A stretch of DNA of 64,000 nucleotides, from positions 38,114,425 to 38,178,424 of the forward strand of contig CM075771.1 in assembly GCA_037974665.1 (NCBI GenBank), given 5' to 3'. Position numbers and translations under genes: made by a program. Positions 45,193 to 57,476 of the stretch are shown piece by piece. Origin of the DNA: Ehretia macrophylla (lineage: Eukaryota > Streptophyta > Magnoliopsida > Boraginales > Ehretiaceae). Position 1 is the first letter of the stretch. Each line of letters starts with the position of its first letter. The notes under the pieces were generated by a model that made no database searches, was not told the origin of the DNA, and saw only the letters and a list, made by a program, of their open reading frames with translations.

Positions 45193-45311
45193 GGGTGCGA
45201 TCATACTAGCACTATTGCACCGGATCCCATCAGAACTCCGAAGTTAAGCGTGCTTGGGCGAGAGTAGTACTAGGATGGGTGACCCCTTGGGAAGTCCTCG
45301 TGTTGCACCCC
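45193..45311 (+). rRNA. 5S rRNA gene, copy 45 of 73
   Basis: Three differences: C15T, A23T and C95T. Spacer subtype X; it opens the second copy of the six-unit block. Confidence 0.97.
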
Positions 45312-45868
45312 CTTTTCAATTTTTTTTGCCCTGATAGGGTTGCCAAGATACTTTATCCACCAAATCTCTATTATCGAATCCCACGGAACATTGGGCAAGT
45401 CAACTTCCCTTCACGTAGAGGCCGGGCCTGCAAACCGATGGCGTAGGGTTTGTGACCAGGTCTTCGTCGCTCTAGTGTCCATAACATTTGATTCGTAAGG
45501 AGTTACGTGGCGCACAGCATACCGTTGCAAAGCCCTCCGAGAGCTCGACGACGGGGGCGGCGAGCTTGCTCGTCGTGCCCCTTTTTGGAGCCCAAAATCA
45601 AACGTTTTCATCAGTTTCAGGCCACTTTTCATATTTTGTCCTGTTTTTCCGTCCCGGATCGTATGTCGTGAGCAGTTAAAAGGATGACAACCTGACTCTC
45701 AATACATTAGAGGGCCCTACAACGTGTCGATATCACGTCTTATGAGGATGCTGCGTTGTTGAAGCGGATGGGTTGTCGTTAAGCCCATTGGGCCTTTTGA
45801 ATGGGCCATCTCTCTAGGCTGGGACTGTGAACCATTAACACATATAGGAATTGTGCTCTCAACATGAC

Positions 45869-45987
45869 GGGTGCGATTATACCAGAAGTAAAGCACCGAA
45901 TCCCATCAGAACTCCGAAGTTAAGCGTACTTGTGCGAGAGTAGTACTAGGATGGGTGACCCCTTGGGAAGTCCTCGTGTTGCACAAC
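45869..45987 (+). rRNA. 5S rRNA gene, copy 46 of 73
   Basis: Differences: C10T, C18A, C20G, T24A, G31A, G60A, G65T, C95T, C117A and C118A. Five of these are shared with copy 29. Helix I is weakened by the last two. Spacer subtype Y. Confidence 0.95.
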
Positions 45988-46544
45988 CTTTTCAATTTTT
46001 TTTGCCCTGGCTAGGGTTGCCAAGATACTTTATCCACCAAATCTCTATTATCAAATCCCACGGAACATTGGGCAAGAAATTTCGCTTCACATAGAGGCCG
46101 GGCCCGCAAACCGAGGGCGTAGGGTTTTTGACCAGGTCTCCGTCGCTCTGGTGCCCATAACTTTTGATCCGAAAGGAGTTACGTAGTGCACAATATACCA
46201 TTGCAATGCCCACTGAGAGCTCTACGACAGAGGCAGCCAGCTTGCTCGCTGTGCCCATTTTTGGAGCCCAAAATCGAACATTTTTATCAGTTTCAGGACA
46301 CTTTTCTACTTTTGCTCTGTTTTTCCGTCCCGGATGGTGCGTCATGAGCTGTTAAAAGGATGACAACCTGACTCGCAGGACATCAGAGAGCCTTACAACG
46401 TGTCGATATCACATCTTGCGAGGATGCTGCGTTGTTGGAGCGGATGGGTTGTCGTTAAGCCCATTGGGCCTTTTGAATGGGCCATCTCTCTAGGCTGGGA
46501 CAGTGAACCGTTAACACATATAGGAATTGTGCCCTCAACATGAC

Positions 46545-46663
46545 GGGTGCTATCATACCAGCACTAATGCACTGGATCCCATCAGAACTCCGAAGTTAAG
46601 CGTGCTTGGGCAACAGTAGTACTAGGATGGGTGACCCCCTGTGAAGTCCTCGTGTTGCACCCC
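46545..46663 (+). rRNA. 5S rRNA gene, copy 47 of 73
   Basis: Differences: G7T, C29T, G68A, G70C and G98T; the IE is altered. Spacer subtype Z. Confidence 0.96.
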
Positions 46664-47221
46664 CTTTTCAAATTTTTTTGCCCTGGTTGGGGTTGCCAAG
46701 ATTCTTTATCCACCAAATCTCTATTACCGAATCCCACGGAACATTGGGCAAGAAAACTTCGTTTCACGTAGAGGCCGGGCCCGTAAACCGAGGGCGTAGG
46801 GTTTGTCACAAAGTCTCCGTCGCTCAGGTGCCCATAACTTTTGATCCATAAGGAGTTACGCGGCGCACAACATACTATTGCAAATCTCTTTGAGAGCTCT
46901 ACGACGTAAGCAGCCATCTTGCTCGCTGTGGCCATTTTTGGCGCCCAAAATCGAACATTTTCGTCAGTTTCAGTCCACTTTTCTTCCTTTGCTCTGTTTT
47001 TCCGTCCTGGATCGTACGTCTTGAGTTGTTAAATGGATGAAAACCAGACTTGCGGGACATCAGAGGGCCCTACAACGTGTCGATATCACGCCTTGTGAGG
47101 ATGCAGCGTTGTTGAAGCGGATGGGTTGTCGTTAAGCCCATTGGGCTTTTTGAATGGGCAATCTCTCTAGGCTGCGACTGTGAACCGTTAACACATATTG
47201 GAATTGTGCCCTCAACATGAC

Positions 47222-47340
47222 GGGTGCGATCATACCAGCTCTAATGCACCAGATCCCATCAGAACTCCGAAGTTAAGCGTGCTTGGGCGAGAGTAGTACT
47301 AGAATGGGTGACCCCCTGGGAAGTCCTCGTGTTGCACCCC
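47222..47340 (+). rRNA. 5S rRNA gene, copy 48 of 73
   Basis: Differences: A19T, G30A and G82A. Its spacer shares GCTTACTG and GTCGTTTAGTCC with that of copy 31. Confidence 0.97.
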
Positions 47341-47897
47341 CTTTTGAATTTTTTTTTCACTGGTTAGGGTTGCCAAGATACTTTATCCACCAAATCTCTA
47401 TTACCGAATCCCACGGAACATTGGGCAAGAAAACTTCGCCTCACGTAGAGGCCGGACCTGCAAACCGAGGGCGTAGGGTTTGTGACCTGGTCTCCGTCGC
47501 TCCGGTGCCCATACCTTTTGATCCGTAAGGAGTTATGCTGCGCACAACATACGATTGCAAAGCTCTCTGAGAGCTCTACGACGGGGGGAGCTACCTTGCT
47601 TACTGCACCCATTTTTGGAGCCCAAAATTGAATGTTTTCTTCAGTTTTAGACCGCTTTTCTTCTTTTGCTCTGTTTTTTCGTCCCAGATCGTACGTCGTG
47701 AGCTGTTGAAAGGACTAAAACCTGACTCGCGGGAGATCAGAGGGCCTACAACGTGTCGATATGACGTCTTGCGAGGATACTGCGTTGTTGAAGCGGATGG
47801 GTTGTCGTTTAGTCCATTTGGCCTTTTGAATGGGATATCTCTCTAGGCGGGGACTGTGAACCGTTAACGCATATAGGAATTGTGCCCTCAACATGAC

Positions 47898-48016
47898 GGG
47901 TGCGATCATACCAGCACTAATGCACCGGATCCCATCAGAACTCCGAAGTTAAGCGTGTTTGGGCGAGTGTAGTACTTGGATGGTTGACCCCCAGGGAAGT
48001 CCTCGTGTTGCACCCC
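47898..48016 (+). rRNA. 5S rRNA gene, copy 49 of 73
   Basis: Differences: C61T, A71T, A80T, G87T and T96A. A80T and G87T in box C match copy 32, and both are followed by CTTTTTAATTTTTTTTCCC. Confidence 0.96.
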
Positions 48017-48573
48017 CTTTTTAATTTTTTTTCCCTGGTTAGGGTTGCCAAGATACTTTATCTACCAAATCTCTATTACCAAATCCCACGGAACATCGGG
48101 CAAGACAACTTTGCTTCACGTAGAGGTCGAGCCCGCAAACTGAGGGCGTAGGGTTTGTGACCAGGTCTCTGTTGCTCCGGTGCCCATAATTTTTGATCCG
48201 TAAGGAGTTACGCCGCGCACAGCATACCGTTGCAAAGCTCTCTGAGATATCAATGACGGAGGCAGCGAGCTCGCTCGCTTTGCCCATTTTTGGAGCCTAA
48301 AAACGAATGTTTTCATCAATTTCAGACCACTTTTCTTCTTTTCCTCTATTTTTTCATCCTGAATCGAACGTCGTGAGTTGTTAAAAGGATGACAACCTGA
48401 CTCGCCGGACATCAGAGGGCCCTACAACGTGTCGATATCACGTCTTTTTAGGATGCTACATTGTTGAAGTGGATGGGCTGTCGTTAAGCCCATTGGGCCT
48501 TTTTAATCGGCCATCTCTTTAGGCTGGGACTGTGAACCGTTAACACATATAGGAATTGTGCCCTCAACTTGAC

Positions 48574-48692
48574 GGGTGTTATGATACAAGCACTAATGCA
48601 CCGGATCCCATCAGAACTCCGAAGTTAAGCATGCTCTGGCTAGAGTAGTACTAGGATGGGTGACCCCTTGGGAAGTCCTCGTGTTGCACCCT
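48574..48692 (+). rRNA. 5S rRNA gene, copy 50 of 73
   Basis: Ten differences: C6T, G7T, C10G, C15A, G58A, T63C, G64T, G68T, C95T and C119T. Box A and IE are both hit. Spacer subtype D. Confidence 0.95.
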
Positions 48693-49249
48693 GTTTTGAA
48701 TTTTTTTTTCCCTGTTTAGGTTTGCCAAGATACTTTATCCACCAAATCTCTATTACTGAATCCCACAGAACATTGGGCAAGACAACTTCGCTTCACGTAG
48801 AGGCCGGGCCCGCAAACCAAGGGCGTAGGGTTTATGACCAGGTCTCTGTCGCTCCGGTGCCCATAACTTTTGATCCATAAGGAGGTACGCGGTGTACCGC
48901 ATACCGTTGCTAAGCTCTCTGAGATCTCTACAACGGAGGCAGCGAGCTTGCTCGCTTTGCCCATTTTTGGAGCCTAAAAATAAACGTTTTCATCAATTTT
49001 AGTCCACTTTTCTTGTTTTGCCCTATTTTTCCATCCCGGATCGTACGTCGTGAGCTGTTAATAGGATGACAACCTTACTCGCGGTACATCAGAGGGCCGT
49101 ACATTGTGTCGATATCACGTCTTGCGAGGATACTACGTTGTCGAAGCGGATGGGTTTTTGTTAGGCCCATTGGCCTTTTGAATGGGCCATCTCTCTAGGC
49201 TGGGACTGTGAACCGTTAACACATATAGGAATTGTTCCCTCAACATGAC

Positions 49250-49368
49250 GGGTACGATCATACCAGTAATAATGCACCAGATCCCATCAGAACTCCGAAG
49301 TTAAGCGTGCTTGGGCGAGAGTAGTAGTAGGATAGGTGACCCCCTGGGAAGTCCTCGTGTTGCACCCC
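49250..49368 (+). rRNA. 5S rRNA gene, copy 51 of 73
   Basis: Differences: G5A, C18T, C20A, G30A, C78G and G85A. Spacer subtype E, sharing CCCTCAAACCGAGG and GTAGGATTTG with the spacer after copy 36. Confidence 0.96.
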
Positions 49369-49926
49369 CTTTAGAATTTTTTTTGCCCTGGTTAGGGTTG
49401 CCAAGATACTTTATCCATCAAATCTCTATTGCCGAAACCAACGGAACATTGGGCAAGACAACTTTGCTTCACGTAGAGGCCGGGCCCTCAAACCGAGGGC
49501 GTAGGATTTGTGACCAGGTCTCCGTCGCTCCGGTGCCCATAACTTTTGATCCGTAAGGGGTTACGCGGCGAACAACATGCCATTGCAAAGCTCTCTTTGA
49601 GCTCAAAGACGGAGGCAGCGAGGTTGCTCGCTTTGCCCATTTTTGGATCCCAAAATCGAACGTTTTCATCAGTTTTAGGCCACTTTTCTTATTTTGCCCT
49701 ATTTTTTCGTCCCGGATTGTACGTCGTGAGCTATTAAAAGGACGAGAACCTGACTCGCGGTATATCAGAGAGCCCTACAACGTGTCGATATCATGTCTTG
49801 CGAGGATGATGCGTTGTTGAAGCGGATGGATTGTCGTTAAGCCCATTGGGCCTTTTGAATGAGACATCTCTCTAGGCTAGCACTATGAACCGTTAACACA
49901 TATAGGAATTGTGCCCTCAACATGAC

Positions 49927-50045
49927 GGGTGCGATCATACCAGCACTAATGCACCGGATCCCATCAGAACTCCAAAGTTAATTGTGCTTGGGCGAGAGTA
50001 GTACTAGGATGGGTGACCCCCTGGGAGGTCCTCGTGTTGCACCCT
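49927..50045 (+). rRNA. 5S rRNA gene, copy 52 of 73
   Basis: Differences: G48A, G56T, C57T, A101G and C119T. Spacer subtype X; G56T and A101G are also seen in copies 37-40. Confidence 0.97.
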
Positions 50046-50601
50046 CTTTTCAATTTTTTTTGGCGTGGTAGGGTTGCCAAGATACTTTATCCACCAAATC
50101 TCTATTATCGATTCCCACGGAACATTGGGCAAGAAAACTTCGCTTCACGTAGAGGTCGGGCCAGCAAACCGAGGGCGTCGGGTTTGTGACTAGGTCTCCG
50201 TCGCTCCGGTGCCCATAACTTTTGATCTGTAAGGAGTTACGTGGCTCACAGCATACCATTGCAAAGCACTCAGAGAGTTCACCGATGGGGGTGGCGAGCT
50301 TGCTCACTGTGCCCCTTTTTGGAGCCCAAAATCGAACATTTTCATCAGTTTCAGGCCACTTTTCTTCTTTTGCCCTATTTTTTGTACCGGATCGTACGTC
50401 GTGAGCTGTTAAAAGGACGACAACCTAACTCTCGATACATCAGAGGGCCCTACAACGTGTCGATATCAATTCTTATGAGGATGATATGTTGTTGAAGGGG
50501 ATGGGTTGTCGTTAAGCCCATTGGCCCTTTTGAACGGGCCATCTCTCTAGGCTGGGACTGTGAACTGTTAATACATATAGGAATTGTTCTCTCAACATGA
50601 T

Positions 50602-50720
50602 GGGTGCGATCATACCAGCACTAATGCACCCGATCCCATCAGAACTCCGAAGTTAAGCGTGCTTGGGCGAGAGTAGTACTAGGATGGGTGACCCCTTGGG
50701 ATGTCCTTGTGTTGCACCCC
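50602..50720 (+). rRNA. 5S rRNA gene, copy 53 of 73
   Basis: Differences: G30C, C95T, A101T and C107T. The base at -1 is T. Spacer subtype Y. Confidence 0.97.
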
Positions 50721-51278
50721 CTTTTGAATTTTTTTTGCCCTGGTTAGGTATGCCAAGATACTTTATCCTCAAAATCTCTATTACTGAATCGTACGGAACA
50801 TTGGGCAAGACAACTTCGTTTCACGTAGAGGCCGGGCCCGCAAACCGAGGGCGTAGGGTTTGTGACCACGTCTCTGTCGCTCCGGTGCCCATAACTTTTG
50901 ATCCGAATGGAGTTATGCAGTGCACAGTATACCGTTGCAAAGCCCTCTGAGAGCTCTACGACAAGGGCAGCTAGCTTGCTCGATGTGCCCATTTTTGGAG
51001 CCCAAAATCAAAAATTTTCATCAGTTTCAGGCCACTTTTCTGATTTTGCTCTGTTTTTCTGTCCCGGATCGTACATCATGCGCTGTTAAAAGGACGACAA
51101 CCTGACTCGCGAGACATCATAGGGCCCCACAACGTGTCGATATCACGTCTTGCGAGGGTGCTGCGTCGTTGAAGCAAATGGGTTGTCGTTAAGCCCATTA
51201 GGCCTTTTGAATGGGCCATCCCTCTAGGCTGGGATTGTGAACCGTTAACACATATAGGAATTGTGCCCTCAACATGAC

Positions 51279-51397
51279 AGGTGCGATCATACCAGCACTA
51301 ATGCACCGTATCCCATCAGAACTCCGAAGTTAAGCATGCTTGGGCGAGAGTAGTACTAGGATGGGTGACCCCTTGTGAAGTCCTCGTGTTGTACCCC
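51279..51397 (+). rRNA. 5S rRNA gene, copy 54 of 73
   Basis: Differences: G1A, G31T, G58A, C95T, G98T and C114T. Spacer subtype Z (GTCACAATGTC form). Confidence 0.96.
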
Positions 51398-51955
51398 CTT
51401 TTCAATTTTTTTTGCCCTGGTTGGGGTTGCCAAGATACTTTATCCACCAAATCTCTATTACCAAATCCCACGGAACATTGGGCAAAACAAATTCGCTTCA
51501 CGTAGAGGCCGGGCCCGTAAACCGAGGGCGTAGGGTTTGTCACAATGTCTCCGTCGCTCAAGTGCCCATAACTTTTGATCCGTAAGGAGTTACGCGGCGC
51601 AGAGCATACCGTTGCAAAGCTCTTTGAGAGCTCTACGATGTAGGCAGCCAGCTTTCTCGCTGTGGCCATTTTTGGAGCCCAAAATCGAACGTTTTCATCA
51701 GTTTCAGTCCATTTTTCTTCTTTTGCCCTATTTTTCCGTCCTGGATCATACGTCATGAGTTGTTAAAAGGACGACAACCTAACTCGCGGGACATCAAAGG
51801 GCCCTTCAACGTGTCGATATCACGTCTTGCGAGGATGCAGCGTTGTTGAAGCGGATGGGTTGTCGTTAAGCCCATTAGGCCTTTTGAATGGGCCATCTCT
51901 CTAGGCTGGGATTGTGAACCGTTAACACATATAGGAATTGTGCCCTTAACATGAC

Positions 51956-52074
51956 AAGTGCGATCATACTAGCACTAATGCTCCAGATCCTATCAGAACA
52001 CTGAAGTTAAGCGTGCTTGGGCGAGAGTAGTACTAGGATGGGTGACCCTCTGGGAAGTCCTCGTGTTGCACACC
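51956..52074 (+). rRNA. 5S rRNA gene, copy 55 of 73
   Basis: Ten differences: G1A, G2A, C15T, A27T, G30A, C36T, T45A, C47T, C94T and C117A. Helix I is badly weakened. Spacer subtype V. Confidence 0.95.
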
Positions 52075-52630
52075 CTTTCCAATTTTTTTTGCCCTGGTTA
52101 GGGTTGCCAAGATACTTTATCCACCAAATCTCTATTACCGAATTCCACGGAACATTGGGCAAGAACACTTCGTTCACGTAGAGGCCGGGCCAGCAAACCG
52201 AGGGCGTAGGGTTTGTAACCAGGTCTCCGTCGCTCCGGTGCCCATAACTTTGATCCGTAAGGAGTTACGTGGCGTACAACATACAGTTGCAAAGCTCTCT
52301 GAGAGCTCAAAGACGAGGGCAGCACGCTCGCTCGCTGTGCCCATTTTTGGAGCCCAAAATCGAACGTTTTCATCAGTTTCAAGCCACTTTTCTTCTTTTG
52401 CCTTGTTTTTTCGTCCTGGATCGTACGTCTTGAGCTGTTAAAAGGACGACAACCTGACTCGCAGTACATCAGAGGGCCCTACAGTGTGTCCATATCATGT
52501 CTTGCGAGTATGTTGTGTTGTTAAAGCAAATGGGTTGTCGTTAAGCCCATTGGGCCATTTGAATGGGCCATCTCTCTTGGCTGGCACTGTGAACCGTTAA
52601 CACATATAGGAATTGTGCCCTCAACATGAC

Positions 52631-52749
52631 GCATGCGATCATACCAGCACTAATGCACCAGATCCCATCAGTACTCCGAAGTTAAGCGTGCTTGGGCGAG
52701 AGTTGTACTAGGATGGGTGACCCCAAGGGAAGTCCTTGTGTTGCACCCC
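52631..52749 (+). rRNA. 5S rRNA gene, copy 56 of 73
   Basis: Differences: G2C, G3A, G30A, A42T, A74T, C95A, T96A and C107T. It begins GCATGCG, disturbing helix I. Confidence 0.95.
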
Positions 52750-53307
52750 CTTTTCAATTTTTTTTGCCCTGGTTAGGGTTGCCAAGATACTTTATCCACC
52801 AAATCTCTATTACCAAATCCCACGGAACATTGGGCAAGACAACTTCGTTTCACGTACAGGCCGGGCCTGCAAACCGAGGGCATAGGGTTTGTGACCAGGT
52901 ATCCGTCGCTACGGTGCCCATATCTTTTGATCCGTAAGGAGTTACGCGGCGTACAACATAGCATTGCAAAGAACTCTGAGAGCTCTGCGATGGGGGCAGT
53001 TACCTTGCTCACTGCGCCTATTTTTGGAGCCCAAAATCGAACGTTTTCACCAGTTTCAGACCGTTTTTCTTCTTTTGCTCTATTTTTTCATCCCGGATCG
53101 TACGTCGTGAGTTGTTAAAAGGACGACAACCTGACTTCCGGGACAACAGAGGGCCCTACAACGTGTCGATATCACGTCTTGTGAGGATGCTGCGTTGTTG
53201 AAGCGGATGGGTTGTCGTTTAGTCCATTGGGCCTTTTGAATGGGCCATCTCTCAAGGCTGGGACTGTGAATCGTTAACACATATAGGAATTGTGCCCTCA
53301 ACATGAC

Positions 53308-53426
53308 GGGTGCGATCATACCAGCACTAATGCACCGGATCCCATCAGTACTCCGAAGTTAAGCGTGCTTGGGCGAGAGTAGTACTAGGATGGGTGACCC
53401 CTTGGGAAGTCCTCGTGTTGCACCCC
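53308..53426 (+). rRNA. 5S rRNA gene, copy 57 of 73, near consensus
   Basis: Only A42T and C95T differ. C95T is common in the array (about 20 copies) and may be a neutral allele, so this copy could be functional. Confidence 0.98.
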
Positions 53427-53984
53427 CTTTTCAATTTTTTTTGCACTGGTTAGGGTTGCCAATATACTTTATCCACCAAATATCTATTACCGAATCCTAC
53501 GGAACATTGGGCAAGGCAACTTCGCTTCACGTAGAGACCAGGACTGCAAACCGAGGACGTAGGGTTTGTGATCAGGTCTCCGTCGTTCCGGTGTCCATAA
53601 CATTTGATCCGTAAAGAGTTACACGATGCACAACATACCGTTGCAAAGCTCACTAAGAGCTCTACGACGGGGGTATCCAGCTTGCTCACTATGCCCTTTT
53701 TTGGAGCCCAAAATCGAACGTTTTCATCAGTTTCAGTCCACTTTTCATCTTGTGCTCTATTTTTTCATAAGGGATCGTACGTCGTGAGCTTTTAAAAGGA
53801 TAACAACCTGACTCGCGGGACCTCTGAGGGTCCTACAACATGTCGATATAACGTCTTGCGAGGATGCTGCATTGTTGAAGCAGATGGGTTGTCGTTTAGT
53901 CCATTGGGCCTTTTGAATGGGCCATCTTTCTAGGCTGAGACTGTGAACCGTTAACACATATAAGAATTGTGCCCTCAACATGAC

Positions 53985-54103
53985 GGGTGCGATCATAGGA
54001 GCACTAATGCACCGGATCCCATCAGAACTCCGAAGTTAAGCGTGCTTGGGCGAAAGTACTACTAGGATAGATGACCCCCTGGGAAGTCCTCGTGTTGCAC
54101 CCC
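53985..54103 (+). rRNA. 5S rRNA gene, copy 58 of 73
   Basis: Differences: C14G, C15G, G70A, G75C, G85A and G87A. Box C reads GGATAGATGA. Confidence 0.95.
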
Positions 54104-54661
54104 CTTTTCAATTTTTTTTGCCCTGGTTAGGGTTGCCAAGATACTTTATCCACCAAATCTCTATTACCGAATCTCACGGAACATTAGGCAAGACAACTTC
54201 GCTTCACGTACAGGACGGGGCCGCAAACCGAGGGCGTAGGGTTTGTGACTAGGTCTCTGTCGTTCCGGTGCCCATAACTTTTGATCTGTAAGTATTTACG
54301 CGGCGCATAGCATACCGTTGCAATGCCCTCTAAGAGCTCTACGACGGGGGCAGCGAGCTTGCTCGCTGTGCCAATTTTTTGAGCCCAAAATCGAACGTTT
54401 TCATCAATTTCGGTATACTTTTCTTCTTTTGCCCTATTTTTCCTTCCCGGATCGTACGTCGTGAGCTGTTAAAAGGACGACAATCTGAATCGCGGTACAC
54501 CAGAGGGCCCTACAACATGTCGATATCTTGTCTTGCGAGGATGCTGCATTGTTGAAGCGGATGGGTTGTCCTTAAGCCCATTGGGCCTTTTGAATGGGCC
54601 ATCTCTCTAGGTTGGCACTGTGAACCGTTAACACATATAGGAATTGTGCCCTCAACATGAC

Positions 54662-54780
54662 GGGTGTGATCATACCAGCACTAATGCACCAGATCCCATC
54701 AGAACTCCGAAGTTAAGCGTGCTTGGGCGAGAGTAGTACTAGGATGGGTGACCCCTTGTGAAGTCCTCGTGTTGCACCCC
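54662..54780 (+). rRNA. 5S rRNA gene, copy 59 of 73
   Basis: Differences: C6T, G30A, C95T and G98T. All are variants common in the array; boxes A and IE are intact. Confidence 0.97.
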
Positions 54781-55337
54781 CTTTTCAATTTTTTTTGCCT
54801 TGGTTAGGGTTGCCAAGATACTTTATCCACCAAATCTCTATTACCGAATCCCACGGAACATTGGACAAAACAACTTCACTTCACGTAGAGGTCGGGTCCG
54901 CAAACTGAGGGCGTAGGGTTTGTGACCAGGTCTCCGTTGCTCCGGTGCCCATAACTTTTGATTTGTAAGGAGTTACGCGGCGCACAACATACCGTTGCAA
55001 AGATCTCTTAGAGCTCTACGACGAGGGCAGTTACCTTGCTCATTGCGCCCATTTTTGGAGCCCAAAATTGAACGTTTTCATCAGTTTCAGGCCACTTTTC
55101 TTCTTTTGCTCTGTTTTTCCGTCTCGGATCGTACGTCATGAGCTGTTAAAAGGACGACAACCTGACTCGCGGGACATTAGAGGGCCCTATAACGTGTCGA
55201 TATCTCGTCTTGCGAGGATGCTGCGTTGTTGAAGCGGTTGGGTTATCGTTTAGTCCATTGGGCCTTTTGAATGGGCCATCTATATAGGCTAGGCTGTGCA
55301 CCATTAACACATATAGGAATTGTGCTCTCAACATGAC

Positions 55338-55455
55338 GGGTGCGATCATACCAGCACTAATGCAGCGGATCCCATCAAAACTCCGAAGTTAAGCGTGCTT
55401 GGGCGAGAGTAGTACTAGGATGGGTGACCCCTAGGAAGTCGTCGTGTTGTACCCC
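55338..55455 (+). rRNA. 5S rRNA gene, copy 60 of 73 (118 bp)
   Basis: One C is lost from the run at 91-95 in box C, with C28G, G41A, G97A, C105G and C114T. Confidence 0.95.
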
Positions 55456-56012
55456 CTTTTTAATTTTTTTTCCCTGGTTAGGGTTGCCAAGATACTTTAT
55501 CCACGAAATCTCTATTACCGAATCCCACGGAACATTGGGCAAGACAACTTCGCTTCACGTAGAGGCCGAGCCCGCAAACCGAGGGCGTAGGGTTTGTGAC
55601 CAGGTTTCCGTCGCTCTGGTGCCCATAAACTTTGATCCGTAAGGAGTTACGCGATGCACAACATGCCGTTGCAAAGCTCTCTGAGAGCTCTACGACGAGG
55701 GCAGCGATCTTGCTCGCTGTGCCCATTTTTGCAGCCCAAAATCAAACGTTTTCATCAGTTTCAGGACACTTTTCTTCTTTTGCCCAGTTTTTTCATTCCG
55801 GATCGTGCATCGTGAGGTTTTAAAAGGACAACAACTTGACTCGCGGTACATCAGAGGGCCCTACAATGTGTCGATGTCACGTCTTGCAAGGATGCTGCGT
55901 TGTTGAAGCGGATGGGTTGTCGTTAAGCCCATTGGGCCTTTTGAATGGGCCATCTTTCTAGGCTGGCGTTGTGAACCGTTAACACATATAGGAATTGTGC
56001 CCTCAACATGAC

Positions 56013-56131
56013 AGGTGCGATCATACCAGCACTAATGCACCGGATCCCATTAGAACTCAGAAGTTAAGCGTGCTTGGGCGAGAGTATTGCTAGGATGGGT
56101 GACCCCCTGGGATGTCCTCGTGTTGCACCCC
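56013..56131 (+). rRNA. 5S rRNA gene, copy 61 of 73
   Basis: Differences: G1A, C39T, C47A, G75T, A77G and A101T. Confidence 0.96.
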
Positions 56132-56687
56132 CTTTTCAATTTTTTTTGCCTTGGTTAGGGTTGCCAAGATACTTTATCCACCAAATCTCTATTACAAAAA
56201 CCACGAAACATTGGGCAAGACAACTTTGCTTCATGTAGAGGTAAGGCCCGCAAACCGAGGGCGTAGAGTTTGTGACCAGGCCTCCGTCGCTCCGGTGCCT
56301 ACAACTTTTGATCCGTAAGGAGTTACGCAGTGGACAACATTCCGTTGCAAAGCTCTCTCAAAGCTCTACTACACGGGCAGCCAGCTTGCTCGCTGTGCCC
56401 ATTTTTGGAGCCCAAAATCAAACGTTTTAATCAGTTTCAAGACATTTTTCTTCTTTTGCCCTTTTTTTCATCCCGGATCGTACGTTGTGAGCAGTTAAAA
56501 GGAAGACAACCTGACTCACGGTACATCAGAGGGCCCTACAACGTGTCGATATAATGTCTTGCGAAGATGCTGCGTTGTTGAAGCAGATGGGTTGTCGTTA
56601 AGCCCATTGGGCCTTTTGAATGGGCCATCTCTCTAGGCTGGCACTGTGAACCGTTAACACATATAGGAATTGTGCCCTCAACATGAC

Positions 56688-56806
56688 TGGTGCAATCATA
56701 CCAGCACTAATGCAACGGATCCCATCAGAACTCCGAAGTTAAGCGTGCTTGGCCGTGAGTAGTACTAGGATGGGTGACCCCTTGGGAAGTCCTCGTGTTA
56801 CACCCC
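56688..56806 (+). rRNA. 5S rRNA gene, copy 62 of 73
   Basis: Differences: G1T, G7A, C28A, G66C, A69T, C95T and G113A. G113A breaks the sixth helix I pair. Its spacer lacks a few bases around TCGTACGTCGTGAG (670-bp unit). Confidence 0.95.
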
Positions 56807-57357
56807 CTTTTCAATTTTTTTTGCCCTGGTTAGGGTTGCCAAGATACTTTATCCACCAAATCTCTATTACCGAATCCCACAAAACATTGGGCAAGACAAC
56901 TTCGCTTCACGTAGAGGTCGGGCCCAAAAACCGAGGGCGTATGGTTTGTGACCAGGTCTCCGTCGCTCCGGTGCCCATAACTTTTGATCCGTAAGGAGTT
57001 ACGCGACGCACAGCATACCGTTCCAAAGCTCCCTGAGAGCTCTACGATGAGGGTAGCGAGCTTGCTCACTGTTCCCTATTTTGGAGCCCAAAATCGAATG
57101 TTTTCATCAGTTTCAGGACACTTTTCTTCTTTTGCCATATTTTTCTGTCCCGAATCGTGCGTTGTTAAAAGGATGACAACCTGACTCGCTATATATCAGA
57201 GGGCCCTACGACGTGTTGATATCACGTCTTGCGGGGAAGCTGCATTGTTGAAGCGGATGGGTTGTCGTTAAGCCCATTGGGCGTTTTGAATCGGCCATCT
57301 CTCTAGGCTGGCACTGTGAACCGTTAACACAAATAGGAATTGTGCCCTCAACATTAT

Positions 57358-57476
57358 GGGTGCGATCATGCCAGAACTAATGCATCAGATCCCATCAGAA
57401 CTCCAAAGTTAAGCGTGCTTGGGCGAGAGTAGTACTAGGATGGGTGACCCCCTCGGAAGTCCTCGTGTTGCACCCC
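57358..57476 (+). rRNA. 5S rRNA gene, copy 63 of 73
   Basis: Differences: A13G, C18A, C28T, G30A, G48A and G97C. The -1 base is T and the TATA-like site reads AAATAGG. Confidence 0.96.

Larger units (their letters stand above)
45193..49249 (+). repeat. Higher-order block of six 5S units (copies 45-50), partner of copies 28-33
   Basis: This is the second copy of the block at 33566-37623. To its right, units 51 and 52 resemble 36 and 37, as if the Y-Z pair 34-35 had been added to or lost from one block. Confidence 0.8.
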
